Assembly: GCF_009910675.1 (NCBI RefSeq)
Contig: NZ_RSEJ01000010.1
Span: 18,456 to 82,455, forward strand
Length of the DNA: 64,000 bases
Source of the DNA: Photobacterium alginatilyticum
GTDB taxonomy: Bacteria; Pseudomonadota; Gammaproteobacteria; Enterobacterales; Vibrionaceae
Direction: 5' to 3'
This document shows, one piece after another, positions 44,883 to 54,282 of the stretch; position 1 is the stretch's first letter, and each line of letters begins with the position of its first letter. The notes below the pieces were generated by a model. That model worked only from the letters and a program-made list of their open reading frames with translations. It had not been told where the DNA came from and searched no databases. The translations under genes and the position numbers were made by a program.

Positions 44883-45251
44883 TTAGCACGATACCGCTTC
44901 AATTTTGTTGCCATCTAAGTCGTAGATATATGCCGCGTAATAAGATTTACCATACTGGGGGCGAAGTCCGGGCTTGCCACCACAGCGGCCGCCTTGCTTC
45001 AGAGCAACTTGATAAAATTCGTCGACAGACTGTGTTGTCGGGGCAGTAAAGGCAAAATGAGAACCGTTTCCGGATGTTGGCTTATCGTGACAGGGGCTGC
45101 CAACCCAAAACTCGAAGCTTTCACCGTATGAAGCGGCAACACCATCGATAACGTGTGAGCGTTGAATTCCAAGTGTTGCAAATACTGCATCATAGAATCG
45201 AATGGCAGCTGAGATATCATTTGTACCGACTGAGACATGGTTGATGATCAC
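44883..45251 (-). CDS. VOC-superfamily (glyoxalase/bleomycin-resistance-like) protein
   Basis: 122 residues, starting at GTG 45251 with AAGGA six bases upstream. One VOC unit: NHVSVGTNDISAAIRFYDAV at the start, HFAFTA in the middle (His as metal ligand) and YYAAYIYDLDGNKIEAV at the end (Glu as metal ligand). Single-domain proteins of this type dimerise to make the active site and act as glyoxalases, dioxygenases or sequestering resistance proteins. Its promoter overlaps a near-consensus SOS box, so DNA damage may induce it. Confidence 0.9.
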   Translation of the reverse strand: MIINHVSVGTNDISAAIRFYDAVFATLGIQRSHVIDGVAASYGESFEFWVGSPCHDKPTSGNGSHFAFTAPTTQSVDEFYQVALKQGGRCGGKPGLRPQYGKSYYAAYIYDLDGNKIEAVSC

Positions 45252-45276
45252 AACAGGTCCTTATTATACAGATTGA

Positions 45277-45296
45277 TATTGTATATATATACAGTA
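45277..45296. promoter_or_regulatory. LexA (SOS) box upstream of the VOC gene
   Basis: TATTGTATATATATACAGTA differs from the extended E. coli LexA consensus (TACTGTATATATATACAGTA) at one position. It lies 26 bases upstream of the VOC start and overlaps a candidate -10 (TACAAT on the minus strand, 45278-45283), with TTGCTG (45303-45308) as a possible -35. The divergent HD-GYP gene begins 344 bases away. Confidence 0.75.
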
Positions 45297-45639
45297 ATAA
45301 TACAGCAACGTTATATTGATAAAAAGTACTGATTTCAGGTGGTTATTAATATGGCCTTTGCAAATGACAGCAGTATGACTTTTGCACTTTAGAGTAGGGT
45401 AAGCCCTTGGATTAATGCGCCTTGGGGATGTTTCTTATCATTTGAGTAGAACTGGTGAGTTACAGGGTCACCTTTGGCGGTGTGATGGTGTTTGGTTATT
45501 GACGAGGATTGAGATAGTAAAGCACTTAGGCGGACCATTTTTTTAGTAGATGCCACGTCACTATTGGATGACTTAAGTGAATGAAATGTTTTTAACATTT
45601 AGTTACACTGAACCAAATTCATACTAACAATAAGTAGCG
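45297..45639. other. 343-base gap before the HD-GYP gene
   Basis: No convincing gene. A 69-codon minus-strand frame (45389-45598) has unremarkable codons but no ribosome site and no recognisable family. The right end should hold the HD-GYP promoter. Confidence 0.35.
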
Positions 45640-47094
45640 ATGAATACAGAACAACAACTGACAAAACGAGCTGCGATTCATTACACGCTTGCAGCAGGGA
45701 TTTTTAGTTTGTATGGCGGGCGGGTATGTCCTTTTCTCGATACGCTTTCGGGATGGCAGGCCGGGCTCTACGCCTTGGTGACATTTTCGCTGATGTTTGC
45801 GTTGCGCTCGTTATGGATCAAAGCAGGTGACAGCATTCATTGCGTGACCAAGAACCTGGCAATTTTCGCCGTGGGGGCAATTGGCCTGTCCGTCTGGTAC
45901 AACGTTTTTCATGACTTCCCCATCGAGAGCAGCTTTAAGGTCTTGTTTGGTATTGGCAGCCTGGGTGTGCTGATCAGCCTGGATCTCTCTTTGTATAGTC
46001 AGATCTTGCATTATCCCAAGCAGATCAAAGCGTCGGAGCTGGCGGGTATTCAGAGTTACCGCCATTCACTTGCCTTTCAAATGGCAGGAATGGTGATATT
46101 TGTGGTTACCTTGCTGACAACAATACTGGGTATGCTGATGCTCAAAGATGTCCGTTGGCTGGCAGAAAACATTGCGGTGACGGGGCCGCATTCTGCGATT
46201 GTCAGTATCGTCAAAGAGTTTGTCTATGTTGCCGTTGTTCTTGTTACCTATACCGTCTCTATTATGTACCAGTGGCTGAAGCTATTGCGATTATTGTTAG
46301 TGAACCAGCAGCAGGTGCTAGAAGAAGCAGCCAAAGGGGATTTATCTGTTCGCGTGCCCGTTGTCCAGCATGGCGAGATGGGGACAATTGCATATTATAC
46401 CAATGAGATGCTGATCCGACTGGAGAAAAGCTATGATGAGGTTAATCAGACTCGCGATGTAGCTATTGTCGGGCTATCGGCTCTGGCTGAATCCCGTGAC
46501 AATGAAACAGGCGCACATATTTTGCGAACGCAAGAGTATGTCAGGGCGCTGGCCAAACGGCTCAAGTATCGAGATGCTTTTCGTGATTATCTGACAGATG
46601 AGCGGATAGATTTGCTGTATAAGTCGGCTCCACTGCATGATATCGGCAAAGTTGGGATTCCGGATGCGATACTGCTCAAGCCGGGTAAACTCACTGACGA
46701 AGAGTTTGAGACCATGAAAACGCACGCCCTGATCGGAGCTGAGTCGATTGCAACAGCTGAAAAACAAATGGGAAGCTCGACCTTCTTGTCTCTGGCGCGT
46801 GAAATTGCACTGACTCACCACGAGAAGTGGAACGGAAGTGGCTATCCGGCCGGATTAGCTGGAGAAGAAATACCGTTGTCAGGCCGGTTGATGGCATTAG
46901 CTGATGTCTATGATGCCCTGATTTCGAAGCGAGTGTACAAGCCTGCGTTTAGTCATGATAAGGCCAAGACAATCATTCTAGAAGGGAAGGGGACACATTT
47001 CGATCCGCAAGTGGTCGAGGCCTTCTTAGAGTGTGAAAATGAGTTTGTGGATATTGCGCGAAATTATCAAGATGAAGAGGCGATGGCCGCTTAG
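45640..47094 (+). CDS. Membrane HD-GYP protein (probable c-di-GMP phosphodiesterase)
   Basis: 484 residues. About six membrane helices occupy residues 1-220, followed by a HAMP linker (LEEAAKGDLSVRVPVV) and an HD-GYP domain. The metal-binding HD pair is in APLHDIGKVGIPD near 330, then HHEKWNGSGYP near 393, so the GYP signature and the metal ligands look intact. It should hydrolyse c-di-GMP to pGpG or GMP at the inner membrane, under control of the N-terminal membrane sensor of unknown input. It heads a row of three c-di-GMP genes on the same strand, each with its own gap. Confidence 0.9.
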   Translation: MNTEQQLTKRAAIHYTLAAGIFSLYGGRVCPFLDTLSGWQAGLYALVTFSLMFALRSLWIKAGDSIHCVTKNLAIFAVGAIGLSVWYNVFHDFPIESSFKVLFGIGSLGVLISLDLSLYSQILHYPKQIKASELAGIQSYRHSLAFQMAGMVIFVVTLLTTILGMLMLKDVRWLAENIAVTGPHSAIVSIVKEFVYVAVVLVTYTVSIMYQWLKLLRLLLVNQQQVLEEAAKGDLSVRVPVVQHGEMGTIAYYTNEMLIRLEKSYDEVNQTRDVAIVGLSALAESRDNETGAHILRTQEYVRALAKRLKYRDAFRDYLTDERIDLLYKSAPLHDIGKVGIPDAILLKPGKLTDEEFETMKTHALIGAESIATAEKQMGSSTFLSLAREIALTHHEKWNGSGYPAGLAGEEIPLSGRLMALADVYDALISKRVYKPAFSHDKAKTIILEGKGTHFDPQVVEAFLECENEFVDIARNYQDEEAMAA

Positions 47095-47119
47095 TTAATT
47101 ATTCATGAAACATATAAGT

Positions 47120-47143
47120 GCCCGCTTTTTTGCGGGCTTTTTT
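47120..47143 (+). terminator. Terminator after the HD-GYP gene
   Basis: GCCCGC (47120-47125), loop TTTTTT, GCGGGC (47132-47137), TTTTTT. Confidence 0.9.
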
Positions 47144-47359
47144 ATAAATGAATTTTTAGTTGCACCTTATTACTTTAATTGTGATTAGTCTTTATTGTCA
47201 GAATTAGATACTAAGTTGATGATGACATCGGCATTTCTTGATATTGATTGACAAATTAAAAGGATAGAGATTGTATTTGTAATACAATCTCTGGTACTAA
47301 TAGCCCCCGATGGAATGTTGTGAGGGAACAACGACAATTACTAATCTATAAAGAGTTTT

Positions 47360-49330
47360 ATGCCTGAGCCTTCAAAGTTGATAGCGCGTTTTTCAATTCT
47401 ATTAATCATGCTTGCTGCTATGACGTTTTCGTGTCGTTCAATAGCAGGCCAAGACAGCGATCAACCCTGTACCCATTTCTTGAAGTCGATATCAAGCGAT
47501 AAGGAACAGCCTTTGCTGGATCTTTATGTACAGTCTTTTATTGCACCTAAAAAAGCAGAGCAGCGCCTACCAGCGGTGGAAAGAAAAATCGATCCTACTT
47601 ATTCCTCATTAAGACAGGCGATATTTTTGCTGGTTAAGTACAACATTGAGCAGGCTGAAGGTGACAATGATATTAAGGCAATGAGTTATATTCGCGAGCT
47701 AAAGCAGCTTGGCGAGAAAACTGGCAGTAAATGGATGGTCGCCGAGGCGTGGTTGGCTGAAGCGGCTGAGCTGGTGGATAAGCGAAACTACGAACTGGCG
47801 GAATCAACGGTTGCTGTCGTTGTCGATCTGGCGAGGGAGCTGGAGTATTCATCCTTGCTTGCCCGTGCGCTGAAGTGGCAGGGAAATATCTATATTGACC
47901 GTTCGGAGTATAAGCAGGGGCTACAGAGCTACCAGAATGCGTATGAGATATTTCTCGGGTGTGGTGACAAGTTGCAAATAGCCCGCGTTCTATCAAATAT
48001 TTCAACGGTTTATATACGTATGGAGGAGTGGGACAAAGCTGACCACTACCTGAGCCAGGCGTTGGATATCTATCATGAGCAGGCATTTTCCAATCCATTT
48101 GCCGAGGCAATACTCCATATCAATGGCAGCGTTATTACAAAGTATTTAAATAGGCCGGACGAGCGGGTTGCTCATATTAGAGAAGCGATGAAAATGGCTG
48201 CAAAAACCAGCTCTTACCGTGTGAAGCTGACAGCCCTCATGAATTTGTCTGCCATGCAACAGGATCATGGTATGCCTCAGAAGGCGATGGAAAGCTCAAT
48301 AGCCTGCCTTAGGTTGGCAGAAACATATAACGAGCCCCGTGGTATCGCCAATTGTAATGAAAGCCTGGCTGAGTCGTATTTGCTGTTAAATCAAACTGAT
48401 CAGGCCCTCGAACATGCCTTTCTTGCCCTGGATACCTATGAAGAAAGGAATAATCGCAAGCGCTACATCTACGTGAGTAATATTATTGCTAATATTTATG
48501 AGGCATCGGGCGATTTCGAGCAGGCTCTCAAGTATTACAAACAGTATGCAGTACAAGGCAAAGAGTACTTGTTTGATGTTAGAAGGAAAGAGCTGTTTGA
48601 TTTACAGGAGCGGTTTGAAGCGAAAGAAAAAGAACACGAAATCGTGTTGTTGAAAACGGAAAATGCCTTGAGCTCAGCACGCCTAGCAGAGCAGGAAGCC
48701 CGTGAGAACATGCTAAAGGTTGGTACGGCATTAATTTTGATTGTGCTGTATTTACTTTATCGTCGCTACAGCAGTATTAGCCGCAACAATATTGCTTTGG
48801 AGCAGTCAAATGCGGAACTGGCCACCCAGTCGATGCAAGATCCGCTAACTCGTCTTAACAACCGTCGTTACCTTGAAAGGTGGCTGACAACCATTTCTTC
48901 AAGACCCGAGCAAAGAGCCGCTCTTGTAGTATTGCTAGATATTGATCATTTCAAATCTATCAATGACAAGCTGGGACATGATGTTGGTGATCAGGTTCTG
49001 ATCTTGCTGGCTCAGCGAGTAAAAAAAGCATCGTGCAGCGGGGATCTGAGTGTTCGCTGGGGAGGGGAAGAATTCGTGTTGATAATCAATACCCCTGAAC
49101 ATGAAGCAGATAACATTCTGGCCTGCTTAAGTTCGGCAATTGCTGACACAGCTTTTTCTACCAGCGCCGGAGATATCACTGTTACTGTTTCTATGGGAGC
49201 AGTATTTACAGCGTCCCAGCAGCAGTTGCAAAGTGAGTGGGATGCAATTATGGTGGTGGCCGACAAAGCGCTGTACAGCGTAAAAGCGGCAGGAAGAAAT
49301 GGATACAAACGAGTAAATTACCCATGTTGA
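47360..49330 (+). CDS. TPR-repeat diguanylate cyclase
   Basis: 656 residues. A signal peptide or membrane anchor (LIARFSILLIMLAAMTFSCR), about 370 residues of TPR-like helical repeats, probably periplasmic, a coiled coil, one membrane helix (GTALILIVLYLLYRR near 455-470) and a C-terminal GGDEF domain. The active site reads RWGGEEF near 566, and DIDHFKSINDKLGHDVGD is intact, so it should make c-di-GMP. At the position of the inhibitory RxxD I-site the sequence is CSGD, so product feedback is probably lost. The sensor may detect a periplasmic peptide or protein. Confidence 0.92.
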   Translation: MPEPSKLIARFSILLIMLAAMTFSCRSIAGQDSDQPCTHFLKSISSDKEQPLLDLYVQSFIAPKKAEQRLPAVERKIDPTYSSLRQAIFLLVKYNIEQAEGDNDIKAMSYIRELKQLGEKTGSKWMVAEAWLAEAAELVDKRNYELAESTVAVVVDLARELEYSSLLARALKWQGNIYIDRSEYKQGLQSYQNAYEIFLGCGDKLQIARVLSNISTVYIRMEEWDKADHYLSQALDIYHEQAFSNPFAEAILHINGSVITKYLNRPDERVAHIREAMKMAAKTSSYRVKLTALMNLSAMQQDHGMPQKAMESSIACLRLAETYNEPRGIANCNESLAESYLLLNQTDQALEHAFLALDTYEERNNRKRYIYVSNIIANIYEASGDFEQALKYYKQYAVQGKEYLFDVRRKELFDLQERFEAKEKEHEIVLLKTENALSSARLAEQEARENMLKVGTALILIVLYLLYRRYSSISRNNIALEQSNAELATQSMQDPLTRLNNRRYLERWLTTISSRPEQRAALVVLLDIDHFKSINDKLGHDVGDQVLILLAQRVKKASCSGDLSVRWGGEEFVLIINTPEHEADNILACLSSAIADTAFSTSAGDITVTVSMGAVFTASQQQLQSEWDAIMVVADKALYSVKAAGRNGYKRVNYPC

Positions 49331-49462
49331 GTACACGGTTTACGGGGTATTATTTACAAATTGCCGTATTTCTTCACTATTAGTAGCGCCCGTGATTTGT
49401 TGCGCCTGCAAAGGGTAAATTGATATTCTTTGATGGAATGAAACTGCGACTGTTAATGGAAA

Positions 49463-52222
49463 ATGAGAATAAAAACTCTTGCACCTGCCAAGCTAAGCAC
49501 AAGAACGGCTCTATTATTTGGAGCAGGCTTGTTTGCGATTGCTGCTATCTGCTTGTTTTGTGCCCGCTATTTTTTTCTCATGAACCTAAATGATATCGAA
49601 CGACAGCAAATCCTCAAGCATAGCTATCAGGCCAAAGCCGTTATCGATATTCTTGTCCGAAGCCAGTCTGAGCGATCATATGACTGGGCGAACTGGGATG
49701 AAAGCTACTACCTTGTGACCAAAGGTGACAATGCCTACCGTGACCGAAACCTGAACTACGATGCGCTGAAAAATCTTGAGCTTGACTTGATGCTGTTTGT
49801 TAACAGGGATGGACATATCGTTGAAAGTTCGATGGCTAAGGTACAAGGGCGTACAACTAAAGTATCGGCTGACTTCCTTAATCAGTTACTGTCTGCGCAA
49901 GGTATTGGCGTTTATCTTGATGATTTAATCCAGGGGCGGCTCCCTGAAGAATATGCCAAATCAGGCCTTATTTCGGTTTCGGGTAAAGTGCTGGTCATTA
50001 GCGTGACTCCGATACGTACCAGTCTCGCTGATAGTCCTGTTGGAGGCTGGCTGATTTGGGGGCGTTATCTATCGGCTGTTTTTCCCAGTCAATTCAGGGA
50101 AGTGCTCTCCGCCGAAAATACGCTGGTTGCAGTGACACCGCAAGACAGTATAGAGGGTAAGCTGATTCCTCTTACTCAAATTGAGAATAACGGGAAAGAT
50201 CTTGCTGCATGCGTTGTGCTCAATGATTTCAATGGTAATCCATTAGCTATTCTAAAAAGCAGCCGACCGCGAACTATCTATCAGGAAGGTAACCAGCTTA
50301 TTATTTGGCTGGCTGCAGCCATGCTTATTTCTGCAGTGATTACCGGCGTAGTGACTTTGCTCGCGTTTCGCCGAAAAGTGGGTAGCCGTTTTATAGCGCT
50401 GGAAAAAGGACTTGAGACCCTGATCCGGGACGAGTACAGCACCCCGATGAAAGTTGATGGTAACGATGAGTTCTCGATGGTAGGCGAGGTTATTAACCAA
50501 ATCCTGACAAAATCATCCCATACCGACTCAGCCCTTAATGATGTTGCTCAAAAGTTTGAAGCCTTGTATCGCACCAGCAACCTTGGACTGGTCATCGTGC
50601 TTGATGGTCAAATTGTTGATGCCAATGATACGTTAGCTTCTATTTTGCACTATCCGTCCGGTCGGGTACTTGTCGGTCAGCCTTTACTGAATATCTGTTC
50701 GGAATCCGGTGATCAAAGTGGCAAGGTCGATGCCATGTATCAAGCTGTAGCCGCCGGACAAAGACATTTTGATATGGATATGCTGGCAGCAGATGGTAGT
50801 TTGATCGCCTGTAAGTTAGAAGTGACTCCCATTAAACAACAAAATGGCGAGGCGCTGATGCTGTCCGTTAAAGATGTCAGCCACCAGAAAAAGCAGGAAG
50901 GGTTGATAAAACAACTCGAAAAATACGACACGGTGACGGGACTGGCCAATCGTCAGACCCTTTATAAACTGTTATCGAACAAACTGGCTGATAAACAGCA
51001 AGGACCGCAGGTAACTTCACCTGCGCTGATTTATATCCGGATAGAGCGGTTTAATATTGTCGCTGGTGCATTCGGGCACCAAATGGCCGATGAGGTGCTG
51101 GTGGCCGTTGCCAGAATGCTTAAGCGTGTTGTCGGGAGGGGAACCCTGGGGCGTGTGGCAGACAGTGAATTTGCCTTTGTACTGACTGAAGGCAGCCGTT
51201 TTATGCCTTATCGTCATGCCAAAGCCATTATCGAAGCGTTGCATGAGCCGTTAATGGTCGAAGGTGTCGAAGTTCAGCTAACCGTCTCAGTGGGCGTTGT
51301 GCTAACGACCAAACAAATTTTGTCCGCAGATGAAATGATGAATGCCGCCGAATATGCAACCTACCGTGCGGGATTGAAACCTTCACGGATTCAGCTGTTC
51401 AACCATCGTATTGCGGAACAGCTAAAGAGTCATATTTTGATTCAGCGAGATATTGCCAAGGCTATTCGCGATGGCAGCATCTATCCTAAGTTTCAGCCTC
51501 TAGTGTGCGCGGCTACTGAAGAAATATCTGGTTTCGAAGCATTGGCTCGATGGTACCATCCGGAACTTGGAGAGGTGTCACCGGGCCGGTTTATTCCGAT
51601 GGCGGAGTCACGAGAAATGATTATCGCCCTTGGTAGCCGAATTTTGGATAAATCCTGCGAGTTCTTGGCGCAAGTTAATCGTCAGCGTCGGGAAAATGGT
51701 TTAGCGCCATTATCGGTGCATGTGAATTTGTCGAGTCCGCATTTTTCACATTCCCAGCTACTTCACCAGATACAGTCTGTGCTTGAGCGACATCAGATTG
51801 AGCCTGAGAATCTGACGATAGAAATAACTGAAAGCATGTTGATAGGATCGACCAAGCAGGTTATTCACCGAATGCAGGTAATTAAAAACATGGGGGTCAA
51901 GTTGGCACTTGATGACTTTGGAACCGGCTATTCGGCGTTGAATTCACTGTGCGAGTTTCCGCTTGATGTCGTCAAGCTGGATCAAAACTTTGTCAAGCGC
52001 ATTGGTGTCGATGACCAAGGGGAAATACTCATTAGCAGTGTGGTGAGCATGTCTAAGGCTCTCGGGCTTAAAATGGTGGCTGAAGGGGTCGAAACCGAGC
52101 AGCAAAAGAAAGCGTTACAGGGGTTGGAGGTCGAAGAGCTGCAGGGGTACTTTTTCTCCAAGCCTTTGTCATATGAAGAGAGCTTGCGTGTTGCGCTAGA
52201 TGGGCGTGTGACGCAACCATAA
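49463..52222 (+). CDS. CHASE4-PAS-GGDEF-EAL protein (probable c-di-GMP phosphodiesterase)
   Basis: 919 residues. Helix near 15-38, a periplasmic CHASE4 domain (SYDWANWDESYYLV near 72, LMLFVNRDGHIVESS), second helix near 275-300, a HAMP-like linker, a PAS domain near 365-480, GGDEF near 485-640 and EAL near 660-915. The GGDEF active site is degenerate (RVADSEF in place of RxGGDEF), so cyclase activity is unlikely. The EAL domain keeps GFEALARW near 691, ITESML and LALDDFGTGYSALNSL, so it should cleave c-di-GMP. It starts 132 bases after the TPR cyclase gene, so the two may oppose each other. Confidence 0.92.
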   Translation: MRIKTLAPAKLSTRTALLFGAGLFAIAAICLFCARYFFLMNLNDIERQQILKHSYQAKAVIDILVRSQSERSYDWANWDESYYLVTKGDNAYRDRNLNYDALKNLELDLMLFVNRDGHIVESSMAKVQGRTTKVSADFLNQLLSAQGIGVYLDDLIQGRLPEEYAKSGLISVSGKVLVISVTPIRTSLADSPVGGWLIWGRYLSAVFPSQFREVLSAENTLVAVTPQDSIEGKLIPLTQIENNGKDLAACVVLNDFNGNPLAILKSSRPRTIYQEGNQLIIWLAAAMLISAVITGVVTLLAFRRKVGSRFIALEKGLETLIRDEYSTPMKVDGNDEFSMVGEVINQILTKSSHTDSALNDVAQKFEALYRTSNLGLVIVLDGQIVDANDTLASILHYPSGRVLVGQPLLNICSESGDQSGKVDAMYQAVAAGQRHFDMDMLAADGSLIACKLEVTPIKQQNGEALMLSVKDVSHQKKQEGLIKQLEKYDTVTGLANRQTLYKLLSNKLADKQQGPQVTSPALIYIRIERFNIVAGAFGHQMADEVLVAVARMLKRVVGRGTLGRVADSEFAFVLTEGSRFMPYRHAKAIIEALHEPLMVEGVEVQLTVSVGVVLTTKQILSADEMMNAAEYATYRAGLKPSRIQLFNHRIAEQLKSHILIQRDIAKAIRDGSIYPKFQPLVCAATEEISGFEALARWYHPELGEVSPGRFIPMAESREMIIALGSRILDKSCEFLAQVNRQRRENGLAPLSVHVNLSSPHFSHSQLLHQIQSVLERHQIEPENLTIEITESMLIGSTKQVIHRMQVIKNMGVKLALDDFGTGYSALNSLCEFPLDVVKLDQNFVKRIGVDDQGEILISSVVSMSKALGLKMVAEGVETEQQKKALQGLEVEELQGYFFSKPLSYEESLRVALDGRVTQP

Positions 52223-52254
52223 GGTGATGCAAGTAACAAAGGCAATTGTGATAA

Positions 52255-52289
52255 CTCTCCGTACTCCAATCCTTCTGGCTGACGGAGAG
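52255..52289. terminator. Hairpin between convergent genes
   Basis: CTCTCCGT (52255-52262) and ACGGAGAG (52282-52289) with a 19-base loop; between the EAL gene and the YafK-like gene. Confidence 0.45.
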
Positions 52290-52314
52290 CTATTCCAAAG
52301 TAAGTAGTGACTGG

Positions 52315-52803
52315 TTATGGTGCTATTTGAATTGGTGTACCGTCTGATACATACTGGGCAATTTCTCTGATTTGCGGGTTGTTTACTGCAATACAGCCTC
52401 GGGTCCAGTCTACGCCTTCGTAGACAAGGGGCATGTTCTTTCCATTTGGCAATCCGTGAATAAAGATATCTCCACCAGGATCAACACCGAGTTGCTGTGC
52501 TTTCAACCTGTCTTGCTGGTTAGGATAATCGATATGCAAACTCAGATGGAACTTACTTTGCCTGTTTCTGAAATCAAGCGTATATAAGCCTTCTGGTGTT
52601 CGGTTATCTCCCCTTTTTTGCTTATGTCCAACAGGTTGCTTACCTAAACTGATAGTATATTCGCGAAAGACGGTATCGTTCTTTATCAGGAACATTTTCC
52701 GCTCTGCTTTTTTGACTAACACCAGATCGGCGGTTGGTCTATCACTGAATGCCATTACGCTTTGCGAGGCGACGACTAATAATATAAAAAGTAACTTTTT
52801 CAT
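52315..52803 (-). CDS. Periplasmic L,D-transpeptidase-family protein (YafK-like)
   Basis: 162 residues. Signal peptide MKKLLFILLVVASQSVMA then a YkuD domain. The catalytic set is visible: His116 in FIHGLPNG and Cys137 in DWTRGCIAV, equivalent to the HGT...SHGCI motif of the family. RTPEGLYTL is another family mark. Small single-domain members such as YafK (DpaA) act on the cell wall, for example releasing Braun lipoprotein or cross-linking. Its exact reaction is not fixed by sequence. Confidence 0.9.
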   Translation of the reverse strand: MKKLLFILLVVASQSVMAFSDRPTADLVLVKKAERKMFLIKNDTVFREYTISLGKQPVGHKQKRGDNRTPEGLYTLDFRNRQSKFHLSLHIDYPNQQDRLKAQQLGVDPGGDIFIHGLPNGKNMPLVYEGVDWTRGCIAVNNPQIREIAQYVSDGTPIQIAP

Positions 52804-53297
52804 TAACTGCTTAATATTGTTATAAATTTATTGTGTAAAATAATAATGGAGTCTTTAATAACGAATAAGAAATAGAGTAATTACTTCATAAGCATCCTTG
52901 CTGATATTATTTCGGTAAGCCTTATGGCCATCAATAATGGTTATTATTGTTTTTGACATTGCTCTGACATGGCTGACTTTAGTCAATGTAATATAAATTA
53001 TCAATATTTCATGTACCTTTTATGAGGTGATATTGATCCCAAACTTGTTGTTTTAATTTCAATGTATTGAATTAAATATAGTAATTATTTTGCCGATAAT
53101 AAGGTAAATTATTGTCACTTTTTTGGCGTCAAAATATTGACCGCTAGCTGCCGGAATAATGCCGAAAAAACGTCAAAACTTCTCACCGAATAACTCATAC
53201 ATCACAACTTTGCTTTATGCCATGCGATGAGTTTGGTTAACTTTGATATGATAAATAATCAAATGATTGCTTATTTTCATTGGCAAGGTTTTATTTA
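52804..53297. other. 494-base very AT-rich gap
   Basis: No gene found. Near 53120-53175 there is an inverted pair TTTTTTGGC / GCCGAAAAAA enclosing GTCAA-AATA-TTGAC. The sequence CGTCAAAA occurs twice (about 53126 and 53169). It could be a structured leader or operator region of the GNAT-like gene. Confidence 0.35.
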
Positions 53298-54155
53298 ATG
53301 CAACAAGATCGTTATCAGGTTTATCATCTGGAAGAGTCGTCATTTCAATTAAGTCAGTCTTTTTCCTGCTGGCAACAAGTTGTTCAATGGGCGTTAGAGC
53401 TGGAGCTTAATAAAAAGCAAAAATGGTATGTTGTTGATATACATGCGGATGATAATTGTGAAGATGTATTCCAAATTGATGCTTTCGGGCTTTTGAAACC
53501 GACAGGCCACTGTGCAGGTTCTTTATATGAACAAGTAAGATTATTGTCGCTACCTGCATTAACCCTGGAGGGAGTGATAGAACCGTTGGGGCTGACTGAC
53601 GGAGTGACGGTTCTAAAAACGCTTGCTGAAGCTAGTTATGAAATCCAAGTGCTGAATGGCAACGATGGTATGAGTACCTTTGCTGCTGAATCAAGCCTGC
53701 TGGAAGCACCTTTTCAACGTCAGTATCAATCCGACAATGATGTAGCATTGCTTGTATATTGCCATGACGAGTTGATTGCTTCGGCACTTTTCAGCCGTTA
53801 TATCGAAGACCATCGCTTTCCGTTCCATTCATCAGAGCTTTGTTATGAGCTCTCATTGCATACTGTCTATGTATTGCCTGAATACCGCTCTCTGGGGATA
53901 GCGACTAGCCTGGCAAACAGTATTGTAAATATTGCTCGTAAAGACATGCTGAACCTTCATCATGTGCTGCAAGGAAAGATCAGGCTGAAACCCTGGTTTT
54001 CCGCCTTGGCTTTGACACCGGGAGGGGAGGCGATTTGCGATATCCTGAGTGAAGCGTTTGTAGAAATGAATGACGACATCATCGAAGAGCTCATGGACGA
54101 AGGTATGGCGATCAGCTATCAGGACCCGGTTATTTTTGTCGAAGGCATGGCTTAA
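53298..54155 (+). CDS. GNAT-like acetyltransferase with an unknown N-terminal domain
   Basis: 285 residues from ATG 53298, with AAGG ten bases upstream. The first half or so (MQQDRYQVYHLEESSFQLSQ ... SLYEQVRLLSLP) matches no family I know. The C-terminal half has a GNAT-like core: VALLVYCHDELIASALFSRY, then motif A VYVLPEYRSLGIATSLANSI near residue 193, including the acyl-CoA-binding RSLGIAT. The last 60 residues are acidic. Substrate unknown. It stands alone between an AT-rich gap and the convergent orphan nqrB. Confidence 0.7.
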   Translation: MQQDRYQVYHLEESSFQLSQSFSCWQQVVQWALELELNKKQKWYVVDIHADDNCEDVFQIDAFGLLKPTGHCAGSLYEQVRLLSLPALTLEGVIEPLGLTDGVTVLKTLAEASYEIQVLNGNDGMSTFAAESSLLEAPFQRQYQSDNDVALLVYCHDELIASALFSRYIEDHRFPFHSSELCYELSLHTVYVLPEYRSLGIATSLANSIVNIARKDMLNLHHVLQGKIRLKPWFSALALTPGGEAICDILSEAFVEMNDDIIEELMDEGMAISYQDPVIFVEGMA

Positions 54156-54282
54156 CACCTCCCATAAGTGAGCCTGCACTGAGACCATTGTTTGTTCAGA
54201 AATCATAGCTTTATCGGTTCCCCGGGCACGCAAAGCAATTGAGTGCCAGAGAAACCAGTTACGTTATAAACCAGCTACGTAA

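Noticed and set aside
45389..45598. 69-codon minus-strand frame upstream of the HD-GYP gene
   Set aside because: No ribosome site, no known family; could still be a small gene but not supported.
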